Assembly: GCA_041653615.1 (NCBI GenBank)
Contig: JBAZEZ010000007.1
Span: 17,525-81,524 of the forward strand
DNA: 64,000 nt
Direction of reading: 5' to 3'
Source of the DNA: JAHJUB01 sp041653615 [NCBI: Candidatus Ratteibacteria bacterium]
GTDB lineage: Bacteria; Ratteibacteria; UBA8468; MWAK01
This document shows positions 8,357-15,988 of the stretch, one piece after another. Each line of letters begins with the position of its first letter. The first letter of the stretch is position 1. The notes beneath the pieces are model-generated. The model did no database searches. It was given only the letters and a program-made list of their open reading frames with translations, and was not told the DNA's origin. The translations under genes and the position numbers were made by a program.

Positions 8357-9533
8357 TCACCCTTAAAAATTCTTCAACGGAAACTTCTCCGGAAGTGATT
8401 TTGTCACTGCCTTGTTTCCATAATGTTTTTATCTGCAACTCACCCATTTTCTTTCTTATTTGCGTTTCGGAAGCTCTTTTTAAAATCAAGTCTTTTATCT
8501 CGGCGGTAAGCGGTAAAACCTCAATAATGCCCAACCTGCCGGAATACCCGGAATTATTGCATACGGAACATCCCTGCGGCCGGTAAAAAGTAAAACCGTC
8601 CGGTTCGATTTTAAGTTTCTGGCACATTACGGAATCAGGGTGATACGGCTGGCGGCAGGACGGACACAACCGGCGCAGTAATCGTTGTGAAGCGACAAGT
8701 AAAACGCAGCTGGTAATCAGAAATGGCTCCGCCTTCATATTGAGTAAACGCGTAATCGTGCCCGCAGAGTCCATTGCGTGAAAACTGGACAAGACCAGGT
8801 GCCCGGTCAGGGCCGACTTAATGGCGACATCCAGCGTGGCCGCGTCCCTGATTTCTCCCACCATAATAATATCCGGGTCCTGCCGCAGGATAGACCTCAA
8901 AGAAGCGGCAAAAGTAAGTCCGATAGAAGGATTTATTGCGACTTGATTAATGCCCGGTATTTCATACTCTACCGGGTCTTCTACCGTGGTTATGTTTTCG
9001 GACGGCTCATCCCGTAAATGAAGAAGGGAGTAAAGAGTTGTTGTTTTTCCGCAGCCGGTCGGACCGCAGACAAGAATCATTCCGTATGGTTTTCGGGCTG
9101 ATTCTTTCAGTAAATTAACCGCGTCCTCGTCAAAACCCAGTTCGTCAATGTTAAAAAGAAGGCTGGATTTATCGAGAATCCGAAGGGCTATCTTCTCTCC
9201 GAAACTGGAAGGCACCACCGATACGCGAAAATCAACCACTTTTTCGCCGGTTCTTATCTTAAACCGGCCGTCCTGCGGAAGCCTGCTTTCCGAAATATCG
9301 AGTTTTGCGATTACTTTAATCCGGATTAAAAAACTGGAAAGAAAATGATGGGGGAACTTAAACCCGTGCTGCAGGAAACCGTTTACCCGGTAACGAATAC
9401 GGACTTCGTTTTCCAGGGGTTCTATCAGAATGTCGCTGGCTTTTCGGTTAATACCCTCAACCAGCAAAACGTCGGTTAACCTGATAACCGGGCTTTCTTC
9501 CGGGGTTGCCAATTTCTCTGATTTTTCAGGCAT
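8337..9533 (-). CDS. second PilB/GspE-type ATPase lacking its N-terminal domain
   Basis: 398 aa. The catalytic half is complete: SPVIRLTDVLLVEGINRKAS, Walker A CGPTGCGKTT, Walker B DIIMVGEIRD, LVLSSFHAMD, and zinc pairs CPSC and CSVC. The zinc module makes it PilB-like and not PilT-like. The usual N-terminal MshEN domain is absent here but is encoded just upstream at 9526-9972 with an 8-bp overlap, so the two together equal one full GspE. It may be a truly two-part ATPase or a frameshifted gene; the junction contains a run of seven A. The His-box reads SFHAMD where pilB has TLHTND. Confidence 0.85.
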   Translation of the reverse strand: MPEKSEKLATPEESPVIRLTDVLLVEGINRKASDILIEPLENEVRIRYRVNGFLQHGFKFPHHFLSSFLIRIKVIAKLDISESRLPQDGRFKIRTGEKVVDFRVSVVPSSFGEKIALRILDKSSLLFNIDELGFDEDAVNLLKESARKPYGMILVCGPTGCGKTTTLYSLLHLRDEPSENITTVEDPVEYEIPGINQVAINPSIGLTFAASLRSILRQDPDIIMVGEIRDAATLDVAIKSALTGHLVLSSFHAMDSAGTITRLLNMKAEPFLITSCVLLVASQRLLRRLCPSCRQPYHPDSVMCQKLKIEPDGFTFYRPQGCSVCNNSGYSGRLGIIEVLPLTAEIKDLILKRASETQIRKKMGELQIKTLWKQGSDKITSGEVSVEEFLRVIAEDEK

Positions 9534-9972
9534 AGTATTTTTTTATCGCCTTCCTAATATCCGGAACGCAACCCAGGAAACACCGCACTTCACAGTTTAA
9601 TTTATCTCCCAGAATTTCACACGCCGTATCGTTAAACGGGCGGCAAGACACTACCATCAGAACGTTGTCTATTATATCAATCGGAAAAATATAATTTTTT
9701 TCCGCGAATTCCTTGTCAACCTTCGCCAAAGCAGAAGGATTCGGTTGATAATTCAAGGGCGAGAGGTACGGAATATTATACTGAAGGAGAATCGTTTCCA
9801 CGATCTCTTCTTCTTTTATCAAGCCGATCCCCTGCATAACTTCGCCCAAGAGTAATTCTCGTTCTTTTTCGTGAATTTCCAGCGCCCGGTCCAGTTGCTT
9901 TTTACTCAAAAGTCCCCGGCCAACCAGAAGATTGCCGATAAATTCCCTGCCTGATACGTTTTTTGCGTTCAT
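9526..9972 (-). CDS. stand-alone MshEN (GspE N-terminal) domain protein
   Basis: 148 aa. It matches the N-terminal domain of PilB/GspE: FIGNLLVGRGLLSKKQLDRA, then YNIPYLSPLNYQPNPSAL and a tail ending IRKAIKKYYA, which is where the domain normally ends before the ATPase linker. MshEN domains bind cyclic di-GMP in some PilB/MshE proteins (established for MshE); the key residues were not checked. The following ATPase gene starts in the +1 frame with an ATGCCTGA overlap. Probably acts in trans with that ATPase. Confidence 0.75.
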   Translation of the reverse strand: MNAKNVSGREFIGNLLVGRGLLSKKQLDRALEIHEKERELLLGEVMQGIGLIKEEEIVETILLQYNIPYLSPLNYQPNPSALAKVDKEFAEKNYIFPIDIIDNVLMVVSCRPFNDTACEILGDKLNCEVRCFLGCVPDIRKAIKKYYA

Positions 9973-9990
9973 CTGAAAATACCCATCCCC

Positions 9991-10299
9991 CTAACTGATT
10001 GGTGTTCCCTTGTCCTTTTCCTCTTCTTTTCTCTCTTGCTCGTACGATTTAAAATTTATCGCCGGCGACACTTCTTTTTTTCCGGCCTGACTTACTCCTT
10101 CTTCCGGTAATGGTTCCGAAGGCGCCTCTGTCGGCGTTTGCTCAATATTCCGGGTTGTTTGCGAAACAGGTTTAACAACCTTATTTAAAATCCACCTGTC
10201 GTGCCAGAAAATAACCAGAAATACAAAAACAGCCAGCAACAATAAAATTATTTGAAAATTTATTTCCTTAAATCTTATTTTTAGTTTATTTTTTTTCAT
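9991..10299 (-). CDS. small single-pass membrane protein in the pilus operon
   Basis: 102 aa from the ATG at 10299, which has a GGGGGAT ribosome site about 8 nt upstream. A basic N-terminus is followed by one transmembrane helix (about 14-32, IILLLLAVFVFLVIFW) and then a Pro/Glu-rich, probably disordered periplasmic tail. I do not recognise a family. Position between the minor pilins and the ATPase, and a PilP/TonB-like architecture, suggest a pilus accessory protein, but that is inference only. Confidence 0.55.
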   Translation of the reverse strand: MKKNKLKIRFKEINFQIILLLLAVFVFLVIFWHDRWILNKVVKPVSQTTRNIEQTPTEAPSEPLPEEGVSQAGKKEVSPAINFKSYEQERKEEEKDKGTPIS

Positions 10300-10337
10300 G
10301 ATATTCAATCCCCCGGCCTGTTTTTTTCACCGATACT

Positions 10338-11534
10338 TTACCCTCCCATGTCCCGCCAGTCTTTAAACCCCGCGCCCGGAACAGCCGGTAAAAAATGCGG
10401 GGGCGGATAATTAATTAAATTATTATCATAATAATATTTCCTGATGTTATACCCGTGTCCGGAAGTATTGGCGAAATAAGACATGGTGTCAGCCGCGATC
10501 GCGCCGCGAATAATCAGGGTTCCTTTTGCCGAAGAAAGTCCGGCGTAAGCCTTTCCGGTTCGGGAAAGCATGGCCGCGTCTATTTCCAGATTATAAGGCG
10601 CAGAATCGGGAAGATAAACATTCTGTTCGGCAATCAGCCCGAGACAATCCGGTCTGGCGGGAGCCGGCGGAACAGCTAAACTACTGTATTTAAGGTTGTT
10701 GGTAACATTAATGGTTCGGCCGGAAACAACCGTAACCTGGCCGTGGACGGTTCCGGAAATATTAATTTCCCGCTCCGCGTAAATTACTCCACTGGAAGGT
10801 AGAACCTGCGGTGAACCGCCGTTAAGTTTTACGGTTCCGTCTGAAATGAATTCCACCGTAAGGTTTCCGCTGGAATAGTATCCGCCGTCTTGGGCATAAC
10901 TCTTCAGATCGGCCATCTGGGAAGAAGTGGGCATCGGAATATAACCCGCCCCTTCGATATGCGTTCCGTAATAAATCGTGTTGCTTTGCGAAGCGCCGTT
11001 ATAGTAAAGAATATTGTTGACCGCTTCTATATTATTATGAAAAATTGTTCCCGGCCCATAAATCATTATATTCCGATTAGAATGAATTAACCCCCACACC
11101 TCGGCGCCGGTTCCGATAGTAAGATGGGCGTTGTTAACAAAAAACATCCACTGCGAAAAAGAAAGGAATCCCGGCGGAATCGCTCTGATTGCCACAGCCC
11201 TGGTTAAGTTTGAACCGGCCGGAAAACCGGCGATTGAAGTTGCCAGATAATAATTATTGGCATCCGGACCGGTTACGCTTACCGTAACCAGGCAGTTCCC
11301 GATCTGATGCTGCGGTATTCCGGCCGTCCATCCGGAAGGATGAACGCTATTTATAAAACGCCATTTTATCTCTTCGATGCCGCCTTCTGCCGCCGCGAAC
11401 AATTCCGCTTCCTGGGCCTGCCTTAATTCGTTTCTGCCCTGGTTTGAAACCACACCCGTTAAACTTACGGTCATTATTAAACTTAAAGTCAGAACTATCA
11501 AGCTCAGAATCAGAACGGCTCCTTTTTTATTCAT
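10338..11534 (-). CDS. PilX-like minor pilus protein with beta-repeat body (DUF4900-like)
   Basis: 398 aa. The N-terminus MNKKGAVLILSLIVLTLSLI resembles PilX: a short basic leader and a long hydrophobic helix but no FTLxE processing site. The rest is rich in short Gly/Asn turns such as GLIHSNRNIMIYG and GVIYAEREINISG, typical of a right-handed beta-solenoid and of DUF4900 proteins. It probably sits at the pilus tip or in the initiation complex. It lies 1 bp after the pilW-like gene. Confidence 0.65.
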   Translation of the reverse strand: MNKKGAVLILSLIVLTLSLIMTVSLTGVVSNQGRNELRQAQEAELFAAAEGGIEEIKWRFINSVHPSGWTAGIPQHQIGNCLVTVSVTGPDANNYYLATSIAGFPAGSNLTRAVAIRAIPPGFLSFSQWMFFVNNAHLTIGTGAEVWGLIHSNRNIMIYGPGTIFHNNIEAVNNILYYNGASQSNTIYYGTHIEGAGYIPMPTSSQMADLKSYAQDGGYYSSGNLTVEFISDGTVKLNGGSPQVLPSSGVIYAEREINISGTVHGQVTVVSGRTINVTNNLKYSSLAVPPAPARPDCLGLIAEQNVYLPDSAPYNLEIDAAMLSRTGKAYAGLSSAKGTLIIRGAIAADTMSYFANTSGHGYNIRKYYYDNNLINYPPPHFLPAVPGAGFKDWRDMGG

Positions 11535-11535
11535 C

Positions 11536-12042
11536 TTAGTTTCTCAGCATAAAACTTGTCTGATAGTTCAAAACAGGTTTTCCTGATATTTGAAAAAAAA
11601 CCTGAATATAAAGATTATCCTGGATAAAAGTTAAAAAAGCCGCGTTAGAAACAAGCCTTTTGGTGGTTCCCGGGACGGTCTGCCAGTAAATTTCGTTTCC
11701 GGAAAGATAGAACCAATGAGTTATATCGTCGGAAGAACTGCTTGGCGTGCCATTTCTGTCGAGCAGATATAAACAGGTTCCGGAAGCAACGGGATTCAAA
11801 CCGGTCGAACTGTCATATACGGTACAGATACTCGCCTGTCTTACGCTTTTTTCAAGCACGGTTAAAAATAAAGAAGCAGACCCCTCGTTGGAAACAAGTT
11901 GATTCTCCGTTGAATAATAGATTCTGGCGGTATGCAAAATACCAATAATGCTGGCTGAAACAACGACCATGATAGAAGTGCTGATGAGTACTTCAATAAG
12001 CGTAAATCCCGCTCTCCTTTTCCAAAAAACATTCGTTACCAT
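11536..12042 (-). CDS. minor prepilin, PilW/GspJ-like
   Basis: 168 aa. Prepilin leader with cleavage at RRAG|FTLIEVLIS and the N-terminal hydrophobic helix (about 12-33). The globular part has LEKSVRQASICTVYDSS and a C-terminal strand pair, resembling PilW/GspJ minor pilins that prime pilus assembly. A 222-bp transposable insertion now separates it from pilV; before that insertion the pilV stop codon would have been about 14 nt upstream of this start. No strong ribosome site is seen. Confidence 0.8.
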   Translation of the reverse strand: MVTNVFWKRRAGFTLIEVLISTSIMVVVSASIIGILHTARIYYSTENQLVSNEGSASLFLTVLEKSVRQASICTVYDSSTGLNPVASGTCLYLLDRNGTPSSSSDDITHWFYLSGNEIYWQTVPGTTKRLVSNAAFLTFIQDNLYIQVFFQISGKPVLNYQTSFMLRN

Positions 12043-12056
12043 AATTTGCGTTCAAA

Positions 12057-12298
12057 ATTATCATATACCGGTTCGAATTCAATCAGAGAGCAAGGCATCC
12101 AAGGATGAGGCCAGGAGGCGTACAACGATGTACGCCGACGCAGCCGAAGACGCAGGGCAACCCTGCCAGAAGTTGCACCTGCTTGCGTCTCTTCGGCGGA
12201 TGGCAGGGAGTCTGCGGTTGCCGAACCTGCCGTTTCCGCAGGTACGGCGCAGTCGACAACGATGCTATCTGGTTGAAGGCGAATCGGTATTATCATAT
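12057..12298. mobile_element. MITE-like non-autonomous transposable element with target duplication
   Basis: The element spans 12067-12288 (222 bp). Its ends are inverted repeats ACCGGTTCGAATTCAA (12067-12082) and TTGAAGGCGAATCGGT (12273-12288), matching at 13 of 16 positions. It is flanked on both sides by the same 10-bp direct repeat ATTATCATAT (12057-12066 and 12289-12298), a target-site duplication. Internal hairpins include GGCGTACA/TGTACGCC (12117-12136) and GCAGGG/CCCTGC (12152-12166). It encodes no transposase, so it must have been moved in trans. An 86-codon frame (12036-12296, minus) crosses it by chance. The insertion lies between pilV and pilW and leaves both intact. Confidence 0.85.
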
Positions 12299-12715
12299 TA
12301 AAGGCTTAGTCCTGCGGGTCGTAAGACTTTCCGACAACGCCGGGGTTCTTCCCTCCTGCGTCCAGGTAACCACTACCGTGATATTGCGGTAATCATCCGG
12401 GTCGCCGTCAGCCGGCGCTAATCCATCAGCCGGGTCGTCTATCAAACCGCTCACAATCCAACTCCGGTTGAAGGAAACCCCGGCGACGCTTACCGCATCC
12501 GTTCCAGTTGAAGACAGCATATCCGCATAAGACATATTCCGTAACTCCTCTATCTTATTAACTGCCAATTGACTCGCCAAATAGCGATTGTGCGTTATCC
12601 GGTTGTAATACGCGGTATTATTGAAACTTTTGGCTAGACCAACAATGGCAATGAGCACAAAAAAGAGCGCCAGCAAAGTTTCCAACAGACTAAAACCTTT
12701 TTTGTTCATTCTCAT
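12293..12715 (-). CDS. minor prepilin, PilV/GspI-like
   Basis: 140 aa. Prepilin motif NKKG|FSLLETLLALFFVLIAI with Glu at mature position 5. The body has LASQLAVNKIEELRNMSYAD, the conserved PilV/GspI region after the helix. First gene of the minor-pilin group on this strand. The start may be 12715 or the in-frame ATG at 12709. The TGA stop lies within the target duplication of the downstream MITE, so the coding sequence is undamaged. Confidence 0.82.
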   Translation of the reverse strand: MRMNKKGFSLLETLLALFFVLIAIVGLAKSFNNTAYYNRITHNRYLASQLAVNKIEELRNMSYADMLSSTGTDAVSVAGVSFNRSWIVSGLIDDPADGLAPADGDPDDYRNITVVVTWTQEGRTPALSESLTTRRTKPLI

Positions 12716-12802
12716 TTCAATTGTTATGGTACCACGTTTTTCATCTTTTTACCACTTTTTAGCGGCAAAAACAGGGGCGGAAAAAATAAGGCGGGACAAC
12801 AA

Positions 12803-15166
12803 CTACCAGGGCAGAGAATCGTTCCAGACCCGGAAGAGAGATTTCAGGTCTTCGGAGATAAGAGTTTTTCTATCCAGGCCTTTTACCTTCAAAACCGGTT
12901 TCTTTAGGGTTTCACCGACGCAACTGAAAGACCGGCGGGCAAATAATTTCTCGAACTTGGTTTGGTTTACCGGAGAAATTTCCACCAGAAACCGGCTGGC
13001 CGATTCGGAAAAGAGGATTGCGTCCGAGCGGGCCGAACCGGAATAAATAACCTGCTTTAAATCTATCTCCAGTCCGGTCATCCCGCCGAAAGCCATTTCC
13101 GCGGCGGAAACGGCAAGTCCTCCCTCGGAAAGGTCGTGGCAGGCAAGAACCAGCCCTGAATTTATCGCTTCGTGCAAAGCAACCATCCTTTTTTTGGCTT
13201 GAGTAACATTCACTTCCGGAACCCGGCCGCCGTCCCGTTTCAATATCTTAAGATAGTGAGAACCGCCTAATTCCTCGCCTTTGGTTTCACCCAACAGGTA
13301 AACGAAATTTCCCGCTCCTTTTAAATCCATGGAAACCACCCGGTTGACATCCCGGATAACGGATACGGCGGAAATAAGCAGGGTAGGGGGGATAGAAATT
13401 CGCACTCCTTCTTCGGTCACAAAATAGTTGTTAAGGCTGTCTTTACCGGAAATGAAAGGCGTTCCGAAACCGAGGCCGATTTCATAACAAGCGCGGGCTG
13501 CCCGGACGAAACCACCCAAAATCTCCGGGTCTCCGGTATCACCCCAGCAGAAATTATCCAGCAGGCTGGCGTTTTGAATATCTCCGCCGACCGCGGCCAG
13601 GTTACGCAGGGCCTCATCGATGGCGTTAGCCGCGGAAAGATACGGGTCAAGTTTACCGTACAGGTTTACGCCGTTGGAAACAACGATTCCCTTCTTGCCT
13701 TTGGTATAAAGCGGCTTAAGAACAACCGCATCCGAAGGACCGCCGAAAGAGACCAGCGGTTTTAGAACGGTCTGGCCCTGGACTTCATGGTCGTACTGCC
13801 GGATAACCTTCTCCTTGCCGGCAATATTGTGATGGCTGAGCAACGACTTCAGGATAGTCGGATAATCAGGCTTAAGGGGTAAGTCCGGTTCCCGGAACAA
13901 AGGCGTCCGGTAAATTGCCTTTCTCCGAATTCTGGGCAGACCGTCATATAAAAAAGAGGTTGTCAAATTTCCGGCTTCTCTCTCTTTATAGAACAGGCGG
14001 AAGATTCCGGTTCCGGTAAACTCTCCGATGAAGGTAGCTTCCGCTCCTTCGGAAGCAAAAAGAGCTTTAATAACTTCCTTATTCTCCGGCGGCACGGCCA
14101 AGACCATCCGTTCCTGCGCTTCGGAAACCCAGATTTCCCAAGGGGCCAGCCCGGCGTACTTAAGCGGCACTTGCTCCAAGTGAACGTCGGCACCGGTCTC
14201 GCTGCCTAATTCGCCGACCGCGGAAGAGAGTCCGCCGGCGCCGCAGTCGGTAATGGAACGGAAAAGATTCCGGTCCCTGGCCACCAACAGAACATCCAGA
14301 AATTTCTTTTCGGTGATCGGCGCGCCGATTTGGACCACGCTGGCGGAAATTCCTTTCTGCAAACTCAAAGAGGAAAAGGTGGCGCCGTGAATACCGTCCC
14401 GGCCGGTCCGTCCGCCGACGACCAAAATCAAGTCTCCCGGCTTAACTTCTTTCTCAATCTTATTCCGGGGAATAAGCCCCAGGGTACCGCAATAAACCAG
14501 GGGATTCGCCAGATAACCCTCGTCAAAAAGGATGGCGCCGTTGGCCGTGGGAATGCCCATCCGGTTTCCGTAATCACGCACGCCGCTCACCACTCCCTTG
14601 TAAATCCGCCGCGGGTGCAGAACGGAGGGAGGTAGTTTATCGTAAGGATAATCAAGCGGTCCAAAACAAAAAACGTCGGTATTGAGAATCGGTTTCGCGC
14701 CCAGGCCCGCGCCCAGGATGTCCCGGATGACTCCGCCGATTCCGGTTTCCGCTCCGCCGTACGGCTCCAGGGCCGAGGGGTGGTTGTGGGTTTCCACCTT
14801 GAAAGCGACCCCGTATTCCCGGTCAAATTCAACCACGCCGGCGTTGTCCTTAAAAACCGAAAGGCAGTAAGGCTTATTAAGTTCTTTAGTCTCCCGGAAA
14901 AGGGTGCTCTTCAGAAGATTGTCAATTACCTCTTTTCGGCCGTCTTCCTCATACTCAATGACGCCGCGGAAGACCTTGTGGATGCAGTGTTCCGACCAGG
15001 TCTGAGCAATCATCTCCAGTTCAATGTCCGTGGGATTACGTCCCAAACGACTGAAATGGGCCTGGACAACATCCATCTCTTCCCGGCTTAACGCCAGCAG
15101 GTATTTCCGGCTGATTTCAACCAGTTCTGCCGTTTTTTTTCCTATGATTGCTATTTCACGTATCAT
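12803..15166 (-). CDS. purL: phosphoribosylformylglycinamidine synthase subunit PurL
   Basis: 787 aa, the small PurL type that works with separate PurS and PurQ. It catalyses the ATP-dependent amidation of FGAR to FGAM in purine synthesis. Motifs: AQTWSEHCIHKVF (catalytic region), VETHNHPSALEPYGGAETG (ATP and Mg binding), DCGAGGLSSAVGELG, and the second repeat with FISGKDSLNN and CHDLSEGGLAV. Slightly longer than the usual 730-760 aa. No purQ or purS is nearby. The start lies 9 nt after a TAAAAT box, so the transcript may be nearly leaderless. Confidence 0.95.
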   Translation of the reverse strand: MIREIAIIGKKTAELVEISRKYLLALSREEMDVVQAHFSRLGRNPTDIELEMIAQTWSEHCIHKVFRGVIEYEEDGRKEVIDNLLKSTLFRETKELNKPYCLSVFKDNAGVVEFDREYGVAFKVETHNHPSALEPYGGAETGIGGVIRDILGAGLGAKPILNTDVFCFGPLDYPYDKLPPSVLHPRRIYKGVVSGVRDYGNRMGIPTANGAILFDEGYLANPLVYCGTLGLIPRNKIEKEVKPGDLILVVGGRTGRDGIHGATFSSLSLQKGISASVVQIGAPITEKKFLDVLLVARDRNLFRSITDCGAGGLSSAVGELGSETGADVHLEQVPLKYAGLAPWEIWVSEAQERMVLAVPPENKEVIKALFASEGAEATFIGEFTGTGIFRLFYKEREAGNLTTSFLYDGLPRIRRKAIYRTPLFREPDLPLKPDYPTILKSLLSHHNIAGKEKVIRQYDHEVQGQTVLKPLVSFGGPSDAVVLKPLYTKGKKGIVVSNGVNLYGKLDPYLSAANAIDEALRNLAAVGGDIQNASLLDNFCWGDTGDPEILGGFVRAARACYEIGLGFGTPFISGKDSLNNYFVTEEGVRISIPPTLLISAVSVIRDVNRVVSMDLKGAGNFVYLLGETKGEELGGSHYLKILKRDGGRVPEVNVTQAKKRMVALHEAINSGLVLACHDLSEGGLAVSAAEMAFGGMTGLEIDLKQVIYSGSARSDAILFSESASRFLVEISPVNQTKFEKLFARRSFSCVGETLKKPVLKVKGLDRKTLISEDLKSLFRVWNDSLPW

Positions 15167-15175
15167 TTCCGTTAT

Positions 15176-15204
15176 ATTTTAATCCGGACAAACGATTTTT
15201 ACAA
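15176..15204 (-). promoter_or_regulatory. promoter of purL, nearly leaderless
   Basis: TTGTAA (15204-15199), 17 bp, TAAAAT (15181-15176), then 9 nt to the ATG at 15166. Predicted leader is 2-3 nt with no ribosome site, so purL can be expressed independently of the upstream nrd genes. Confidence 0.5.
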
Positions 15205-15218
15205 TAAAAGGCTGGTTT

Positions 15219-15584
15219 TTAACTTATAACGCTGCCTTCTTTGATGGGGCGGTCAAGGGTAAGGACGGAAAGGTTACCGTCGACTTTAGTGGCCAGGAGC
15301 ATACCGTTGCTCTGGACGCCCCTGATGATTGCCGGCTCCAGGTTGACGAGAATAATAACCTGTTTGCCAATCAATTCTTCGGGTGTGTAGTAGGGCCGGA
15401 TTCCAGCAACTACCTCTCTGGTTTGGGGCGTACAGACTATTTCTCCGGTAGCTTCGTCCTTGCACTCAATATCACCCAGAAAAATCTTTAAAACATAAAG
15501 ACGGTCGGCGTTGGGATGAGGATTAACTTCCAGAACTTTCGCTACCTTAATTTCTAATTTTTTGAAATCTTCAATAGATACCAT
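15219..15584 (-). CDS. MetG C-terminal-like tRNA-binding OB-fold protein
   Basis: 121 aa. A stand-alone EMAPII/Arc1p-type OB domain: MVSIEDFKKLEIKVAKVLEV, HPNADRLYVLKI, VVAGIRPYYTPEELIGK, NLEPAIIRGVQSNGMLLA. Such proteins are methionyl-tRNA synthetase beta chains or CsaA-like chaperones. An unusual insert with two cysteines, CKDEATGEIVC, sits in the loop between strands 2 and 3. The start has a GAGGGGGA ribosome site. Lies between the glycyl-radical gene and purL. Confidence 0.8.
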   Translation of the reverse strand: MVSIEDFKKLEIKVAKVLEVNPHPNADRLYVLKIFLGDIECKDEATGEIVCTPQTREVVAGIRPYYTPEELIGKQVIILVNLEPAIIRGVQSNGMLLATKVDGNLSVLTLDRPIKEGSVIS

Positions 15585-15633
15585 TCCCCCTCACTTTCAT
15601 CTCTCCTTAAGAGGAGAGAAATTAAAAGATTGG

Positions 15634-15933
15634 TCAGGAAATAGGGGTGCGGTGACGGTCGGCGAGTTCGGCTTTTTTCCCTACGTTCCAACCGCTCACC
15701 TTGGAAAAGTAACCGGTAACCCGGGTGATATGCTCCACGTTTCTACCCTGATGGGTGGCAACCAAAAGAGGAGCCAGTTCTTTAGCAGAAATATTCTCTT
15801 CCGAAAAAAATGTTTTGGTTTGGAAGGATTTGTTTTCCACTAATACGCCGGGCAGACCATCCTGTTCCCGCTCCTGAAAACCGAACTGTTCCGGATTTTG
15901 AGAAAGATACGCGACAAACTCTTGTTTCTGCAT
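15634..15933 (-). CDS. separate glycyl-radical subunit of anaerobic ribonucleotide reductase
   Basis: 99 aa from the ATG at 15933, which has a GGAGGT ribosome site 4 nt upstream; an in-frame ATG at 15945 precedes that site and is unlikely. The last third reads RNVEHITRVTGYFSKVSGWN followed by GKKAELADR. This is the C-terminal glycyl-radical loop of NrdD, where the Gly of RVTGY carries the radical after activation by NrdG. The first 75 residues are not part of normal NrdD and are of unknown function. The main NrdD gene upstream ends just before this segment would be expected, so the two proteins probably assemble into one enzyme, similar in idea to YfiD/GrcA complementing PFL. No nrdG is in the window. 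Confidence 0.8.
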   Translation of the reverse strand: MQKQEFVAYLSQNPEQFGFQEREQDGLPGVLVENKSFQTKTFFSEENISAKELAPLLVATHQGRNVEHITRVTGYFSKVSGWNVGKKAELADRHRTPIS

Positions 15934-15963
15934 TGCAACCTCCATTTAATAACACAACAAAAT

Positions 15964-15987
15964 ACGTGCGGTGAATCGCACCGCTAC
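15964..15987. repeat. REP-like palindrome at the nrdD 3' end
   Basis: GCGGTG (15968-15973) pairs with CACCGC (15979-15984) around AATCG, followed by TAC. It begins 2 bp beyond the nrdD stop codon, between the two parts of the split reductase. The same style of GCG-hairpin-GCTAC unit recurs at 63824-63847. Confidence 0.55.
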
Positions 15988-15988
15988 A

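Noticed and set aside
9526-9560. Programmed -1 frameshift at the A7 heptamer of the split PilB
   Set aside because: The heptamer is in the correct register for -1 slippage, but the downstream ATPase is in the +1 frame, so a -1 shift would not reach it.
12067-12090. tRNA T-arm-like GGTTCGAATTCAATC
   Set aside because: No acceptor, D or anticodon arms can be built around it; it is the inverted-repeat end of the MITE.
12036-12296. 86-codon minus-strand frame between pilV and pilW
   Set aside because: It is made almost entirely of the MITE; start and stop come from the target duplication and flank. No prepilin or other family features.
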